Shown here piece after piece: positions 1 to 9,776 of a stretch of 64,000 nt of DNA; the stretch's first letter is position 1, and the number at the start of each line of letters is the position of its first letter. The position numbers and the translations under genes were made by a program. The notes under the pieces are model-generated. The model searched no databases, was not told the origin of the DNA, and was given only the letters and a program-made list of their open reading frames with translations. Origin of the DNA: Vombatus ursinus (taxonomy: Eukaryota; Chordata; Mammalia; Diprotodontia; Vombatidae); the NCBI RefSeq assembly GCF_900497805.2, contig NW_020954610.1:17144535-17208534 (forward strand), in the 5' to 3' direction.

Positions 1-165
1 TTCCTTTTCCTCTTTCCCAGCATTCTTTATGGTAGTGATCAAGATGGACAGGTCCATTGGAGGGCAAAGTAAAAAGGTCCACTGTGACAAAAAAATTAAC
101 TACTAGTATAGGAGTGAGTTTGTCACTGCAGGTTGTCATGTAGAGGCTAGATGACCATTTGTTTT

Positions 166-320
166 TCATTTTTTTGTTTTTTAGGCAATTGGGGATAAGT
201 GACTTGCCTAGGGTCACACAGCTAGTAAGTGTCAAGTGTTTGGTCTGAGGCCGGATTTGAACTCTGGTCCTCCTGACTTCAGGGCCAGTACTCTATCCAC
301 TGTGCCACCTAGCTGCTCCC
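166..320 (-). mobile_element. Short CORE-SINE (marsupial WSINE/WALLSI-like), antisense
   Basis: Reads as the reverse complement of the common marsupial SINE: a T-rich tail, 'ggcaattgggg', 'agtgacttgcc', 'cacacagctagtaagtgtc', then 'ccacctagctgctccc' at its 5' end. The copy is near full length (about 150 bp). Family assignment comes from recognising the consensus. Confidence 0.9.
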
Positions 321-584
321 GTTAATTTTATTGTAAAACAGCTTTAATTGTCAGCAAGTTTTTACTTCTCAGATTACCCTCCATCTCCTCTGAATTTATT
401 TTTTGTATACCTGGTTATTTGCATGATTTCTTCTTCAATAGAATGTATGCTCCCTGAGAGCTGGCGATTTTTTTTAAACCTTTCTTTTTATATCCAGCTC
501 AGTCCCTGACATAAAGGTAAGAGCTTAATAAATTATTGTTGACTGCCTGGCTTATATTGAACTGAAATATGTCTCCTTTCATTG

Positions 585-700
585 CTGACCAGTGATTAAA
601 TCTTTATGCCTGCTAGAGCTGAGCAGAATAAGTTTATTCTCTTTTTCACGTGGCAACCTTTCAGATAGTTGAAAACAGCCATCATCCTTATCATCCCTTA
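585..700 (-). mobile_element. CR1/L3-type LINE fragment, antisense
   Basis: The stretch around 'cctttcagatagttgaaaacagc' (read in pieces) matches the antisense of the widespread amniote CR1/L3 segment that lies just upstream of the part seen at 62.4-62.7 kb. Short and diverged, so the call is moderate. Confidence 0.45.
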
Positions 701-802
701 AATGGGAAACGTAATCTGTAGCTCATACTTTATTTTCAAAGTAACCTAAGTCACAGTAAACCTCTTTCCTTCCCCTTTGCTTCTATTGAACCTGGCCATC
801 TT

Positions 803-1262
803 GATCATTTATTGTTCAGTCATTTAATCATGTCCAACTCTTCCTGATCTCATGGACCAGAGGTGGGGAACCTGTGACCTTGGGGCCACATGTGGCTCTC
901 TAAGACCTGAAGTACAGCCCTTTGAATCCAAACTTCACAGAACAAATCCCCTTAATAAAAGGATTTATTCTGTGAAACTTGAACTCAGTAAAAAGGCTGC
1001 ACCCAAGTACCTAGAAGACCACATGTGGCCTCGAGGCCGTAAGTTCCCCACCCCTGCCATGGACCATAGCATGCCAACACTATCTGTGGGGTTTTCTTGG
1101 CAGAGATACTGGAGTAATTTGCCATTTTCTTCTCCAGTGGATTAAGGTAAATAGAAGTTAAGTGACATCTCCAGGGTCACACGACTAGACTGAGGTGGAT
1201 TTGAATTCAGGTCTTCCCAACTTCTGGCCCAGCACTCTCTCCACTGAGCCACCTAGCTGCTT
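803..1262 (-). mobile_element. CORE-SINE with Bov-B/RTE-like tail, antisense, split by a hAT MITE
   Basis: The left part (803-858) holds the RTE-like tail in reverse ('attgttcagtca...tgtccaactcttcc'). The right part (1058-1262) holds 'gttttcttggcagagatactgg', the CORE block and 'ccacctagctgcttcc'. The two parts form one element interrupted at 859-1057. The 8-bp sequence catggacc flanks the interruption on both sides, so the MITE is younger than this SINE. Confidence 0.85.
859..1057. mobile_element. Non-autonomous hAT transposon (MITE) with 8-bp TSD
   Basis: A 199-bp element with long terminal inverted repeats. The left end reads agaggtggggaacctgtg and the right end reversed reads gcaggggtggggaactta. 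Both ends run into a shared inner block 'ccacatgtgg', giving arms of about 38 bp. The exact 8-bp duplication catggacc lies at 851-858 and 1058-1065. An 8-bp duplication with this type of end is diagnostic of the hAT superfamily. No transposase is encoded. The 97-codon frame here crosses the element and is not a gene. Confidence 0.93.
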
Positions 1263-1284
1263 CCTGTCTTGATCACAACCATTA

Positions 1285-1368
1285 AGAACTGAGAGAAAGA
1301 GGAAAAGAAAGGGAAAGAAAAGGACAGGACAGGACAAGAAAGGAAAGGGAAAAGAGAAGGGAGAAAGT
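1285..1368. repeat. Purine-rich low-complexity tract (GGAAA/AGGAC repeats)
   Basis: Imperfect repeats of aaaagg, aggac and gggaaa run for about 80 bases on the purine strand. Simple-sequence DNA with no coding sense. Confidence 0.85.
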
Positions 1369-1514
1369 CTCTTTCACTCCATTCCTCACCTTTCTCCTTG
1401 TATCAGTCAGCCTTCTTGGAACTAGATGGCAGGTGACTAGAAATTATCTCTACCAACACTATATGTTTATCTTAGATAAAATTTTTCTTAGATTATGAGG
1501 CAGATCTGATATCC

Positions 1515-1700
1515 ATTGAATGGAGCACTGGACTTGGCGTCAGGAAGACCTGAGTTCAAAACCTGTCTCAGACATTTACTAGATGTGTGACCCTGAGTAA
1601 GTCACTTAACTACTGCTGCCTCAGTGTCCTCACCTATAAGATGGGAAAAATAATGACTCCTATCCCCTGCCCCCATGTTGTTGTGGGAACAAATTGTTAG
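1515..1700 (+). mobile_element. MIR-family SINE
   Basis: Contains 'ggaagacctgagttcaaa', the CORE-type 'tgtgaccctgagtaagtcac' and the downstream 'cctcacctataagatggg', in the order expected for MIR. Diverged, and lacking a clear 3' tail. Confidence 0.8.
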
Positions 1701-1861
1701 ATCAGTTATATCAGTTTCCTGAGATTTCATTTTGTTTTGGTCTGATTGTCAGAATCAAAAAATTGAAGGTTCTCTTTCAGGATTTCAGCTATTGTCCAGC
1801 TTAGTGCCTCACCTCTGAAAATCATATATAACTTTTGTTATCTTAGTGTAGTAAGAATTAG

Positions 1862-2235
1862 TCTGGTGGAGTGGCTAGAGAACTGGTCTTAGGGGCTTGA
1901 AATCCTGCCTCTGACACATACTAGTTGTGTGATCCTAGGGAGTCAATTAGTCTCTCAGTGTTCCAGGTGACTGCCTCAGATTATACATCAGAGAAGGTGC
2001 CATCCTGCATTTACAGAGGAAGTTCCTCACCTGGATCTTCTTTTTTTATCTTCATTTTTATTTTATTTTTTTGTGAGGCAATTGGGGTTAAGTGACTTGC
2101 CCAGAGTCACACAGCTAGTGAGTGTTTCATGTCTGAGGCCATATTTGAACTCAGGTCCTCCTGACTCCAGGGCTCTATCCACTGAGCCACTTAGCTGCCC
2201 CACTCACCTGGATCTTCTTATACCAATGCAATCAA
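1862..2235 (+). mobile_element. THER1-like CORE-SINE, split by a younger SINE
   Basis: The 5' and CORE parts lie at 1862-2042 ('cctgcctctgacacatacta', 'tgtgatccta'). The 3' part 'acctggatcttcttatacca' resumes after the inserted SINE at 2043-2202. The 17-bp sequence ctcacctggatcttctt is present at both 2026-2042 and 2203-2219, which is the target-site duplication of the inserted SINE. Confidence 0.8.
2043..2202 (-). mobile_element. Short CORE-SINE, antisense, inserted in a THER1-like SINE
   Basis: Reverse-oriented SINE from its T-rich tail to 'ttagctgcccca', bounded by an exact 17-bp duplication. That length is typical of L1-type target-primed insertion. Confidence 0.93.
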
Positions 2236-2904
2236 AAGTCTAGTCATAAAGATTTTTCTTTTTCTTTTTTTAAAGTATAGTCAGTCTGCTTATTATCCCT
2301 AATCAGCAGCACTGGAAAGAATGATGAACCAGGAATTGGGAGTTCTGAGTTCTAGTTCTGTGCACATGCAAAATGGAAAGGAGGGACTCCAAATACAGTT
2401 CTGGAAAGTAAACACCAAAGAAACCTATCATGATTTCAACATCATTTCTCTGATCTGGTTGTGTCTGATTCATTCATTCATTGAACAGACAAATGTCTAT
2501 TGAACACCTAAGTAAGAGCCTGATGAATGGATGATGTTAGAATCCTGGGTTCAAGATCACCCAGAAGTTCTGGGTGCAAGTCCTCAAAAAGGCATTTCTC
2601 TAGCCAGTTCAGTGCAACAAAGCCTGTTCCTGGACAACCCACAAAATGATACAGATTTTCCAGAGTTTTAAGCACATGACAGTCAGGAAAGTGTTCCACA
2701 CGGCATAAAATGCACCATACAATGCCTCTGGCGCACCATCATGTGGAAGCAATGACTGAGAGAGAACAGTGGAAAGCACGAGCCAATCAATGTCAAAGAT
2801 CTTGGGTAACATCTATATGGGGCCTGTAGGATTAGATCATGTCCCAAAAACCACTCATGGAGACAAGATGAGACAGTGGAAACGACCACTGGACTGTGAG
2901 TTTG

Positions 2905-3260
2905 TAGAGAAGAAACAAGCATTTATTAAGCATCTACTATGAGTTAGACACTGTTCAAAGTGCTGGGGATACAGCATATAAATAAAGGCAGACGGTAGTC
3001 CCCATTCTCAAGGAGCTCACAGTACAATGGTGGAGACAACACGCCAACAACTATGTACAAATAGTGAACAGAGGGAAAGCACTAGAAACAGGAGGGGTTT
3101 AGAAAGGTTTCCTGTAGAAGATGAGATTTTTAACTGGAGCTTGAAGGAAGTCAGGGATTCAAGGAGGCAGAGAAGGAGAGCATGGGGGACAGTCAGTGAA
3201 AATGTTTGGTCTTACTGTCACTTAGCAAAACTACCTCAAACTTGGGTGGAAGAGTGGTCT
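2905..3260 (-). repeat. L2-tailed unnamed repeat (family A)
   Basis: Plus-strand reading: 'catttattaagcatctacta', 'gtgctggggatacag', 'ctcaaggagctcacagt', then 'gagacaac', 'aacagagggaa' and 'ggtttcctgtagaag'. The first 100 bp are the reverse complement of an L2 3' end, and the rest is not L2 as I know it. At least ten copies occur in the window. Best read as a minus-strand element, probably an L2 relative or a non-autonomous element using an L2 tail. Its library name is not known to me. Confidence 0.6.
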
Positions 3261-3516
3261 TGAATTTTTACATTTTTTCTTTATGGTTACATAACCCACT
3301 GTTGAGAAACACTACGTAATTGGAATAGCACTGAGTGGAAAGGGCTGGGCCAGAGTAAGAGACTGAGAATCTGAAGTCCTCTAACCTGTATTTCCTACTC
3401 TGCCAAACAGTTTCTATGTGACTCTGAACCCCTACTCCATTTTTATTCCATGGTTTTCCTTTCTGACAAAATAATAATACTGGATGGAATGGAATCTAAT
3501 ACTAATCTAATCAAAG

Positions 3517-3616
3517 CATGATATGTTTGCTACATTTCAGGGGTTTTGTTTTGTTTTTGACAAACAAATCTCAAGTGTTGCAAGACAGCAAATTTCTTAT
3601 CTCTGTAGAATTTGCA
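3517..3616. repeat. Left arm of a 100-bp inverted repeat
   Basis: Begins catgatatgtttgctaca and ends ctgtagaatttgca. Its reverse complement occurs at 4918-5017 with no gaps and only two mismatches by eye (98 of 100). See the paired arm. Confidence 0.92.
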
Positions 3617-3689
3617 TCATGCCTTTTGTTTGGTTTCTTGATTTCTCTTGGTCCTATTTTTAATAGACATCAGTTTATTTAATGGACAT

Positions 3690-4190
3690 CAGTCAAAAAG
3701 TTTTATTATTAAGAGATTACTATGTCTGAGGCCCTATGCTAAACAGTCTCTTTCTTCAAGAAGTATACATTTTAATGGGGGAGGCAACATTCAAATTACT
3801 ACATACAAGATAGATAGAGTATACATAAAAGGTAATCTCAGAGGGAAGGCACTAGGAGTGAGAAATAGTGGCGGGAAAGATGAGTTAAATTTTGCTGGGA
3901 TTTGAGTTGAGACTTGAAAAAAGATGGGGAAACTAAAAGATGGAGGTAAGGAGGGAGAATATTCCAAGCATGGGGAACAGCCAATGAAAAGGTGCAGAGT
4001 TCAAAATGGAGTCAGGAGATGGAATATGATGTGTGAGGAAAAGCAAGGATGCCACTGTAGCTGAATTGTAGTATGTTTGGAGAATAGTGAAGCATAATAA
4101 GAGTGGAAAGGTAGGATAGGGGCCACGTTGGGAAGGCCTTTAAATGCTAAACAATGTTGATATTTGATCCTGGGTGTAACAGGGGGAAGG
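3690..4190 (-). repeat. L2-tailed unnamed repeat (family A), long copy
   Basis: Follows the same order as the copy at 2905: L2-like end, 'aatctcagagggaaggcact', 'gggaacagccaatg', 'gaaaggtaggataggggcca', 'tttgatcctgggtgtaac'. One of the longest copies here, at about 500 bp. Confidence 0.6.
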
Positions 4191-4194
4191 AGCT

Positions 4195-4335
4195 CTCTAT
4201 TGTTATGGAATATTAGAGCTAAGAGAAATCTTAGAGATCATCTAGTCCAACTCTCTCACTTTGCATATAAGAAATAAGGAAATTAGGTTCCAAAGAGGGA
4301 AAAGGATTGACCATCTGTTTCTCATTGTCACATCT
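4195..4335 (-). mobile_element. MIR-like SINE, antisense
   Basis: Shows 'gagatcatctagtccaact' followed by a degraded 'aggaaattaggttcc', the usual antisense MIR3-like layout. Confidence 0.6.
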
Positions 4336-4399
4336 TGTGCAATCTTTTAATAGGAGAAATGGAAAAGTCAGGGTGCCTTGACCAATTTTGGCTTACATA

Positions 4400-4555
4400 T
4401 ACAATTCTTTTTTAATTTTATTTTTTATTACATGTAAAAAAATTTAACATTTGAAGACATTTGAAAAAAATTTGAATTCCAAGTTCTCCTTCCTTTCCTC
4501 CTTGACAAGGCAAGCAACATAGAATGTATATGTGTAGTCAATATATACCCAATTC
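4400..4555 (-). mobile_element. L1 3' UTR fragment, antisense
   Basis: Contains 'tttgaattccaagttctcc' and 'aaggcaagcaac', matching the antisense of the marsupial L1 3' end also seen at 35.6 and 50.1 kb. Confidence 0.65.
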
Positions 4556-4794
4556 TTAAGGGGGTCAAAAAGGCAGAGAGAACTCAGCAGCGACACACCC
4601 ATTGGTATGCTGATTCCTTAAAGGCTCATCTTATGACCTTGTAGTCATGCTGAAATCCTTCCAAATTCCCTTTCTAGCTTTGCCAACTCAGTATCAAGTT
4701 CCTAGTCATATGATTAAACTACATTACTGTAGGTATACTCTCTCAACCCCCAGGATATATCATCTGAAACTTAGCAGGAACAACAGCAAAATAA

Positions 4795-4816
4795 TAACAA
4801 TAATAATAATAATAAA
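4795..4816. repeat. (TAA)n microsatellite
   Basis: Seven or so consecutive taa/aat units, uninterrupted. Confidence 0.9.
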
Positions 4817-4917
4817 ATAGTACGAAAGTCCAGACCCCAACCCTACCCTTTGTGCCACTCTGCCAACAAGAATTTATTAAGCTGGCCAGGCATTGTAGTA
4901 TTGCAGTACTGTAGTAC

Positions 4918-5017
4918 TGCAAATTCTACAGAGATAAGAAATTTGCTGTCTTGCAATACTTGAGATTTGTTTGTCAAAAACAAAACAAAACCCCTGAGAT
5001 GTAGCAAACATATCATG
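4918..5017. repeat. Right arm of the 100-bp inverted repeat
   Basis: The reverse complement of 3517-3616 without gaps. The two differences by eye are acatctcag for acatttcag and aagtattg for aagtgttg, both transitions. It lies inside or beside a broken family-A copy (L2-like start at 4868, continuing after 5030). Outside the arms the flanks do not match. Confidence 0.92.
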
Positions 5018-5324
5018 TATGTATGTATACATACATATATAATAGAGTAGATAGAGGGTAATCTCAGAGGAAAGGCAGTGGTTGGGAGTAGGGAAAGGAG
5101 AGGAGATCATGATACATCCTGAAAGGTCTGTAGGTTGATTTTTTTCTTTAAGAAAAAGAGGAATATGAGGAAAAACAATTCTGAAAAGCTAGTCAACACT
5201 TTGAAAAAAAAATCTGACATTATATGCAATATCAGTTGGATCCCCACCCTTGCAAAATCAGTTAGAGAGAGGAGGGAGGGGAAGCATCTTCTCATATCTC
5301 TTTAGGGCCAAGCTTATTCTTTGA

Positions 5325-5560
5325 AATTTCACAACATTCATTTTCTATTGTTTTGTTGTTGTTGTTCTTTCCATCACATTGTGGAAGTCATTATGTTTAT
5401 TGTTTTCCTAGTTCTTCTTAACTTCACTTTACTTCATTGTGTAGGTCTTTCCATGCTTCTCTAAGTTTAAAATATTGATCATTTTTACAGCATTAGTAAT
5501 ATTTCATTACAGTCATATACATAATTTGTTTAGCCACTCCCCATTCGATGAGCATCTACT
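5325..5560 (-). mobile_element. L1 ORF2 end/3' UTR fragment, antisense
   Basis: The segments 'ttcacttt', 'gtaggtctttccatgcttct', 'atatttcattacagtcatat' and 'tttagccactccccattcga' match, in order, the antisense L1 3' region seen more clearly at 22.3-22.5 kb. Confidence 0.7.
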
Positions 5561-6135
5561 TTTCAACAAGCTTTTATTAAGTGGGTAGTATATGCCAGGT
5601 ACTATGCTAAACTCTGGAGATACAAAGACAAAATTGAAATAGTTCGTTTCCTCAAGGAGCTTACAATCTAGTTGGTAAAGACGACATGTACCAAATATAC
5701 AGTTATATGTAAGAAATCTACAAATTAAATGCAAGTCAATATTGGATGCGAAGGCACTAGTTTAAGGGACAAGGTATCATGCTCCCACAATTTCAGATAA
5801 CCTTTGACATCTTACAACATCAGCAAAGAAGTTACATTGTTCTAACAAGTTTGTAAAACCTTGAAAGGGCAAGCCAATGAGAAGGGCCCTAATCTTTTAA
5901 TAGACCCAAGGTCCTAGAGGGCTGGACCAGTTTTAACCAGCCTTAAGTAGGACAAAGGGCACGGGCTTTTGGAACTGCGCATGCTTAATTAGCGGATATA
6001 ACAATATAAAACTTTTTCTCGCTTCTGTATTCGTCACACTCTCTTCTGAGAGGTGTGTCTGGTATCATTTGTGGAGTGAGGGGGAGGTGTAACCAGGAAA
6101 GGCTTTCTGGTGACATTTGAGTTGAGTCTCTAGTA
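5560..6135 (-). repeat. L2-tailed family A copy, interrupted
   Basis: The left part (5560-~5772) runs from 'caagcttttattaagtgg' to 'gaaggcactag'. The right part (~6090-6135) resumes with 'accaggaaaggctttctgg'. The gap holds the LTR-like insertion listed separately, so that element is younger than this copy. Confidence 0.6.
5775..6085 (+). mobile_element. LTR-like element (probable solo LTR, endogenous retrovirus family)
   Basis: About 300 bp that interrupts a family-A repeat. It carries LTR-type promoter parts in the right order: a CCAAT motif near 5873 and a 'tataaaa' box at about 6004, followed by a short leader-like region. No internal retroviral genes are next to it, so it reads as an old solo LTR. 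Exact ends are uncertain. A 7-bp match 'ggtatca' near both ends may be part of a target duplication. Confidence 0.45.
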
Positions 6136-6154
6136 TTTTATTTGAATCTCATAG

Positions 6155-6350
6155 CAACTCTGGAATGCTTTATAACGTTACTTTTTCTTACCATACTACA
6201 ATGTATACCATTATTTCCGTTTTAAAACCAGGGAAACCCAGAGGTTTATAAAGGTCAAATGACCTGTCCGTGGTCATCGAAGCTTATAAGGGGCAGAGGT
6301 ACAACTTGAATTCATGTTTTCCTGATTTGTATGTATTCCAGCACTCTCTC
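6155..6350 (-). mobile_element. MIR-like SINE, antisense
   Basis: Reads 'atagcaactctgg', 'ttttaaaaccagggaaac', 'aggtcaaatgacctgtcc', 'gcactctctctgctgctca', which is the antisense MIR arrangement. Confidence 0.6.
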
Positions 6351-6494
6351 TGCTGCTCAACACTATAACCAATATAGGATGGTATCCCTGATGGCATAGG
6401 CAGAAAAAAAAAGTTTCAAGGAGAGGGTGCCAACAGGGGTACCTCATTAGGGTCTCTCTGATCAGGAGATAGCTCTGATAGCAATGTAAAGCAG

Positions 6495-6660
6495 AGATGC
6501 CAAACTTCATGCCTGTGAAACTCCCCAGTGCAACCAGAAGCAGATTAAAATGTAATTGAAAAATGTTTAACAAAATAAATAAAAATACAATACAACATAG
6601 ATAAAGTTAATTTGTAGTTTTCTAAGTCAATCTGCAGCTGCTTTGAGTTTGACACCACTA
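6495..6660. mobile_element. hAT-type MITE (copy 1 of 2)
   Basis: The ends read cagagatgccaaact and agtttgacaccact, which are inverted repeats of the hAT-like end CAGNGGTGTCAAACT. The inner segment 'cagattaaaatgtaattg...caaaataaataaaaata' recurs at 36.75 kb, so this is one family. No clear target duplication was found. Confidence 0.7.
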
Positions 6661-6662
6661 GA

Positions 6663-6880
6663 TTTTTATTCATTTATTTAGTTAGTTGCTTTTCAATGGT
6701 GTCTGATTCCTCATGACCTATTTTGGGATTTTCTTGGCAAAGATACTAGAGTGGTTTGCCATTTCCTTCTATGGCTCATTTTACAGACAAGGAAACTGAG
6801 GCAAACAGGGTTAAGTGACTGGTACAAAGCACCAAATTATAATTTACACAGCAGGGCCCATTGTGAACTCAAGAATCTTC
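6663..6880 (-). mobile_element. CORE-SINE with RTE-like tail, antisense, decayed 5' end
   Basis: Contains 'ggtgtctgattcctcatgac', 'ttttcttggcaaagatacta' and 'aaactgaggcaaacaggg', after which the match weakens. Confidence 0.75.
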
Positions 6881-7189
6881 AGGGGAATGTAAAGAATGTT
6901 AAGGATATTTGGCTGCAAGACCACACAAAGTAAGTCTGAAAATATACAAATTATTTGAGTGCATTTATTTGCTGGAAACTCCACTTTGTCCAAGAATTTG
7001 ACCTTAAGGAAGGGGTGTTCTGAGGCTCAAATTAGATAATGGATATAAGGCACTTTGCAATCCTTAAAGCATTATATAAATGCCTATTATTATTATTATT
7101 ATTAATTAGCCTCCAATCACCAGGCCTCTGATCTGGTAAAGACTTCATTCCCAGAGCTTCCTGTTGCACTCCTGCTGAGCTCAAGCAAT

Positions 7190-7430
7190 TTTTATAGAGC
7201 AGTACAGGGTGTGCTGGTCAATGTCTAATGATATATAAAAAAAGTACACAATACACTTTTAAGTTTAATCTTCAATATCAACACTTTCTTAAGTCTAAGC
7301 AATCAACACAAGAATAAATCAAGCTCTTGTTTATATCAATTGCTGATTTCTGAGGTGCAAATGCTCACACTAAAGATTTAATAATCACTTCCTGCAGTTA
7401 AAGTTGGCTGGAGTGCTAAGGAGAATTGGA
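7190..7430. repeat. Unnamed family C, copy 1
   Basis: Shares an ordered set of blocks with 16.08-16.49 and 34.8-35.0 kb: 'tgctg.tcaatgt', 'ctttcttaagtctaagcaat', 'aagctcttgttta', 'gaggtgcaaatgctcacact', 'tttaataatcac'. Length and end features suggest an old LTR or similar element. I cannot name it. Confidence 0.45.
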
Positions 7431-7611
7431 TCTTGTCAGGAACTATTTGGGACAGAAAGGATGGAGGAGAAGTATGATTGAGGCATTTGCTCGTGCTTGG
7501 GAACAGAGAGGCCTTGCAAGGGTCAACAAAGCTGAACTGGCTTGAAACTATATGTGAAATAATGAAATAGTACCAGATGCTAACATTATAAAGTGGCCCT
7601 GGGGGTTGTGG

Positions 7612-7860
7612 CTATTGTTCAGTCATATTTCAGTGATGTCACTCTTCATATCCCCATTGGGGTTTTCTTGGAAAAGATACTGGACTGATTTATTATTTCC
7701 TTCTCCAGCTCATTTTACAGATGAGGAAACTGAGACAAACAGGGTGAAGTGATTTGCCCAGGGTCACACAGCTAGTGTCTGAGGCTGGATTTGAACTCAG
7801 GTAGATAAACTTTCCTGACTCCAGGCTCAGCACTCTAGCCACTGTCCCACCTAGCTGCCT
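7612..7860 (-). mobile_element. CORE-SINE with RTE-like tail, antisense
   Basis: Full order of the long SINE form in reverse: 'tgttcagtcatatttcag', 'ggggttttcttggaaaagat', 'cacacagctagtgtctgagg', 'ccacctagctgcc'. Confidence 0.9.
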
Positions 7861-8040
7861 GACTATCAGGACACTGTGTTTTCTACTCTTCTGCTCTGCT
7901 CTCTCCTTGCTGTGCTTTCTTTTTTTTTTTTCTCCCTCTGTTTTTAAAACGATTAAACATATTTATATAAAAAACTCAATCAATATAAAAATTATAAATG
8001 ATTTATATGACCCCAAATTATCTTCTTCTTCTTCTTCTTC

Positions 8041-8184
8041 TTTTTTTAGGCAATTGGGGTTAAGTGACTTGCCCAGGGTCACACAGCTAGTAAGTGTCAA
8101 GTGTTTGGTCTGAGGCCCAGTTTGAACTCAGGTCCTCCTGACTTCAGGGCCAGTACTCTATTCACTTCGCCACCTAGCTGCCCC
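8041..8184 (-). mobile_element. Short CORE-SINE, antisense
   Basis: Near consensus from 'ttaggcaattggggttaagt' to 'cgccacctagctgcccc'. A (TTC)n run at 8022-8042 sits at its tail. Confidence 0.93.
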
Positions 8185-8815
8185 TATTCAATTTCTATAT
8201 TCAAGTCCCACTCTGATGCTTTTCTATGAGCTGGATTCGACATGGGATGCTCTAAGGCTATGCTGATACAGTGCATTACTCAGAAAGACTGACCATATTT
8301 CAAAGTCTTTGAGCATAGGCCTGGTGATGGACTGTGAAGTTGTGATCTGATGATTAAGTTCAAAGAAACTCACCATCAAAAAGTTGGACATCACTTGACT
8401 TTTTTTTTTATTTTGTATTTTTTGCCAAAGTAACTCGTGAGGCATGGAAAGGTCATGCTCTGTGTGAGCAGAAAGAACACTCAAGGATGAAAATACTAAA
8501 ATATTTATACTGGTCCAGCTGTTGGCTAGACAATTTTACCTAGAAATCCTGGAGCCTATGCATCAAACCTGACCTGTCTTAAACTGAACCCATCCTTATC
8601 TCTTCTAGCCACCACTGTATAGTTCAGATTTTCATCACTTCTTTCCTGGTACATTACAATAGCCTCCTAATTGGTCCCTATTGTCTCATGTTTCTCCCCT
8701 CTCCAATCCATCTTCCACATATGTCCTTTCAATCTTCCTTCCTTACCAAACTTATATTTTTAAATCATCAGTCTGAAAATGCGACTCTTTTAATCAATAA
8801 ATTACTGTGCGTCGC

Positions 8816-9494
8816 TGTCAACCAGACCAGAACTGGCATCTAACCTGTGAATGGCCAGAGCTGAACAAAGCAGGTCACAGGCAGGTATATCAGGAATCTA
8901 ACAGAAGTTTAATTAATTTCAGAGTGAAGAAAATGCTTGCAAGTGGAAGCCCCTTCCTCCTGAAAGGGAGAGCTTAACACACTAGGGCAAAGGTAGGGCT
9001 TATGTGCACGAAAGGGGCTGGACCACAACACAATCATTCTTAGCTCTTGAATAAACAGTTCCCATGGTTGACATTTCTTGGGCTTGGGTCCCATGGGAAT
9101 AGTCTCTCAAGTCTTAAGGGTCATCAAGCCTTATGATTGTTCAGTGGGATACAGAACCAGAGTTAGCATGACTGGAACAAGAGTGCAGTAACCTGGTTCG
9201 ATTCACTTGGCGGTTACATAAGCCCAGGGATGTGATGAACGGCTTTAGGCTGCAGCACATTACCTGCTTCTGGTTCTCAGGTCCTTGGGAAATACGAGGA
9301 GGTCCAACAAATCTAAACAAGTATTGAAAATCATAAATCCCTCAGTGTATAACCTGGTGTTGGTCAAAATAATATACCTTGCCAGAGGGTGAGATCATTC
9401 AGAGTGCAAATGATTGTTGCTATGCTAAGCTCAAGGCACAGTCTGCTTGCTGGCCTTAGCTCTGGGAAATGGGGTGTCTCCAAAAACCTTGACA
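8816..9494 (-). mobile_element. Solo-LTR-like element (endogenous retrovirus family) inside L2
   Basis: A 679-bp block that interrupts an L2 copy. It opens with tgtcaa and closes with ttgaca, the TG...CA type of LTR ends. On the minus strand it carries an 'attaaa' signal close to what would be the R/U5 border. No coding region accompanies it, so it looks like a solo LTR. The family is not named. It is younger than the L2 host and old enough that a target duplication is no longer obvious. Confidence 0.6.
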
Positions 9495-9525
9495 TTCCCT
9501 ATTCCCTCCATGATCAAATAAAATA

Positions 9526-9776
9526 ATGATAGCTTGCATTTATGGAGAGTTTTAAGATTTGCAAAGAGCTTTACAAATATAATTGCATTTGATCCTCACA
9601 ACAATCTTGGGAGGTAGGCCCTATTATTATCATCCCCATTGTATAGATGGAGAAACTGAGGAAAGCAGAGGTGAAGTTAGTTGCCCAGGGTCACACAGCT
9701 AGGGAGGCGGAATTTAAACTCAAGTCTTCCTGACTGCAAGTCCAAAGCTCTTTTCAGTTTGCCACCTAGCCCCACT
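9526..9776 (-). mobile_element. MIR/THER-type CORE-SINE with L2 tail, antisense, inside L2
   Basis: Carries 'atgatagcttgcatttatgg', 'gatttgcaaagagctttaca', 'tttgatcctcacaacaatct', 'cagggtcacacagctaggga', 'gccacctagcccc'. It interrupts the L2 between 'gatcaaata' and 'catttgtttgaca'. Confidence 0.85.

Noticed and set aside
852-1145. 97-codon frame near the left end
   Set aside because: It runs across a hAT MITE and into a SINE.
3517-5017. Interpreting the 100-bp inverted repeat as terminal repeats of one 1.5-kb transposon
   Set aside because: The ends lack a target duplication, the sequence between them is several older unrelated repeats (family A, MIR, L1), and no transposase trace is present.
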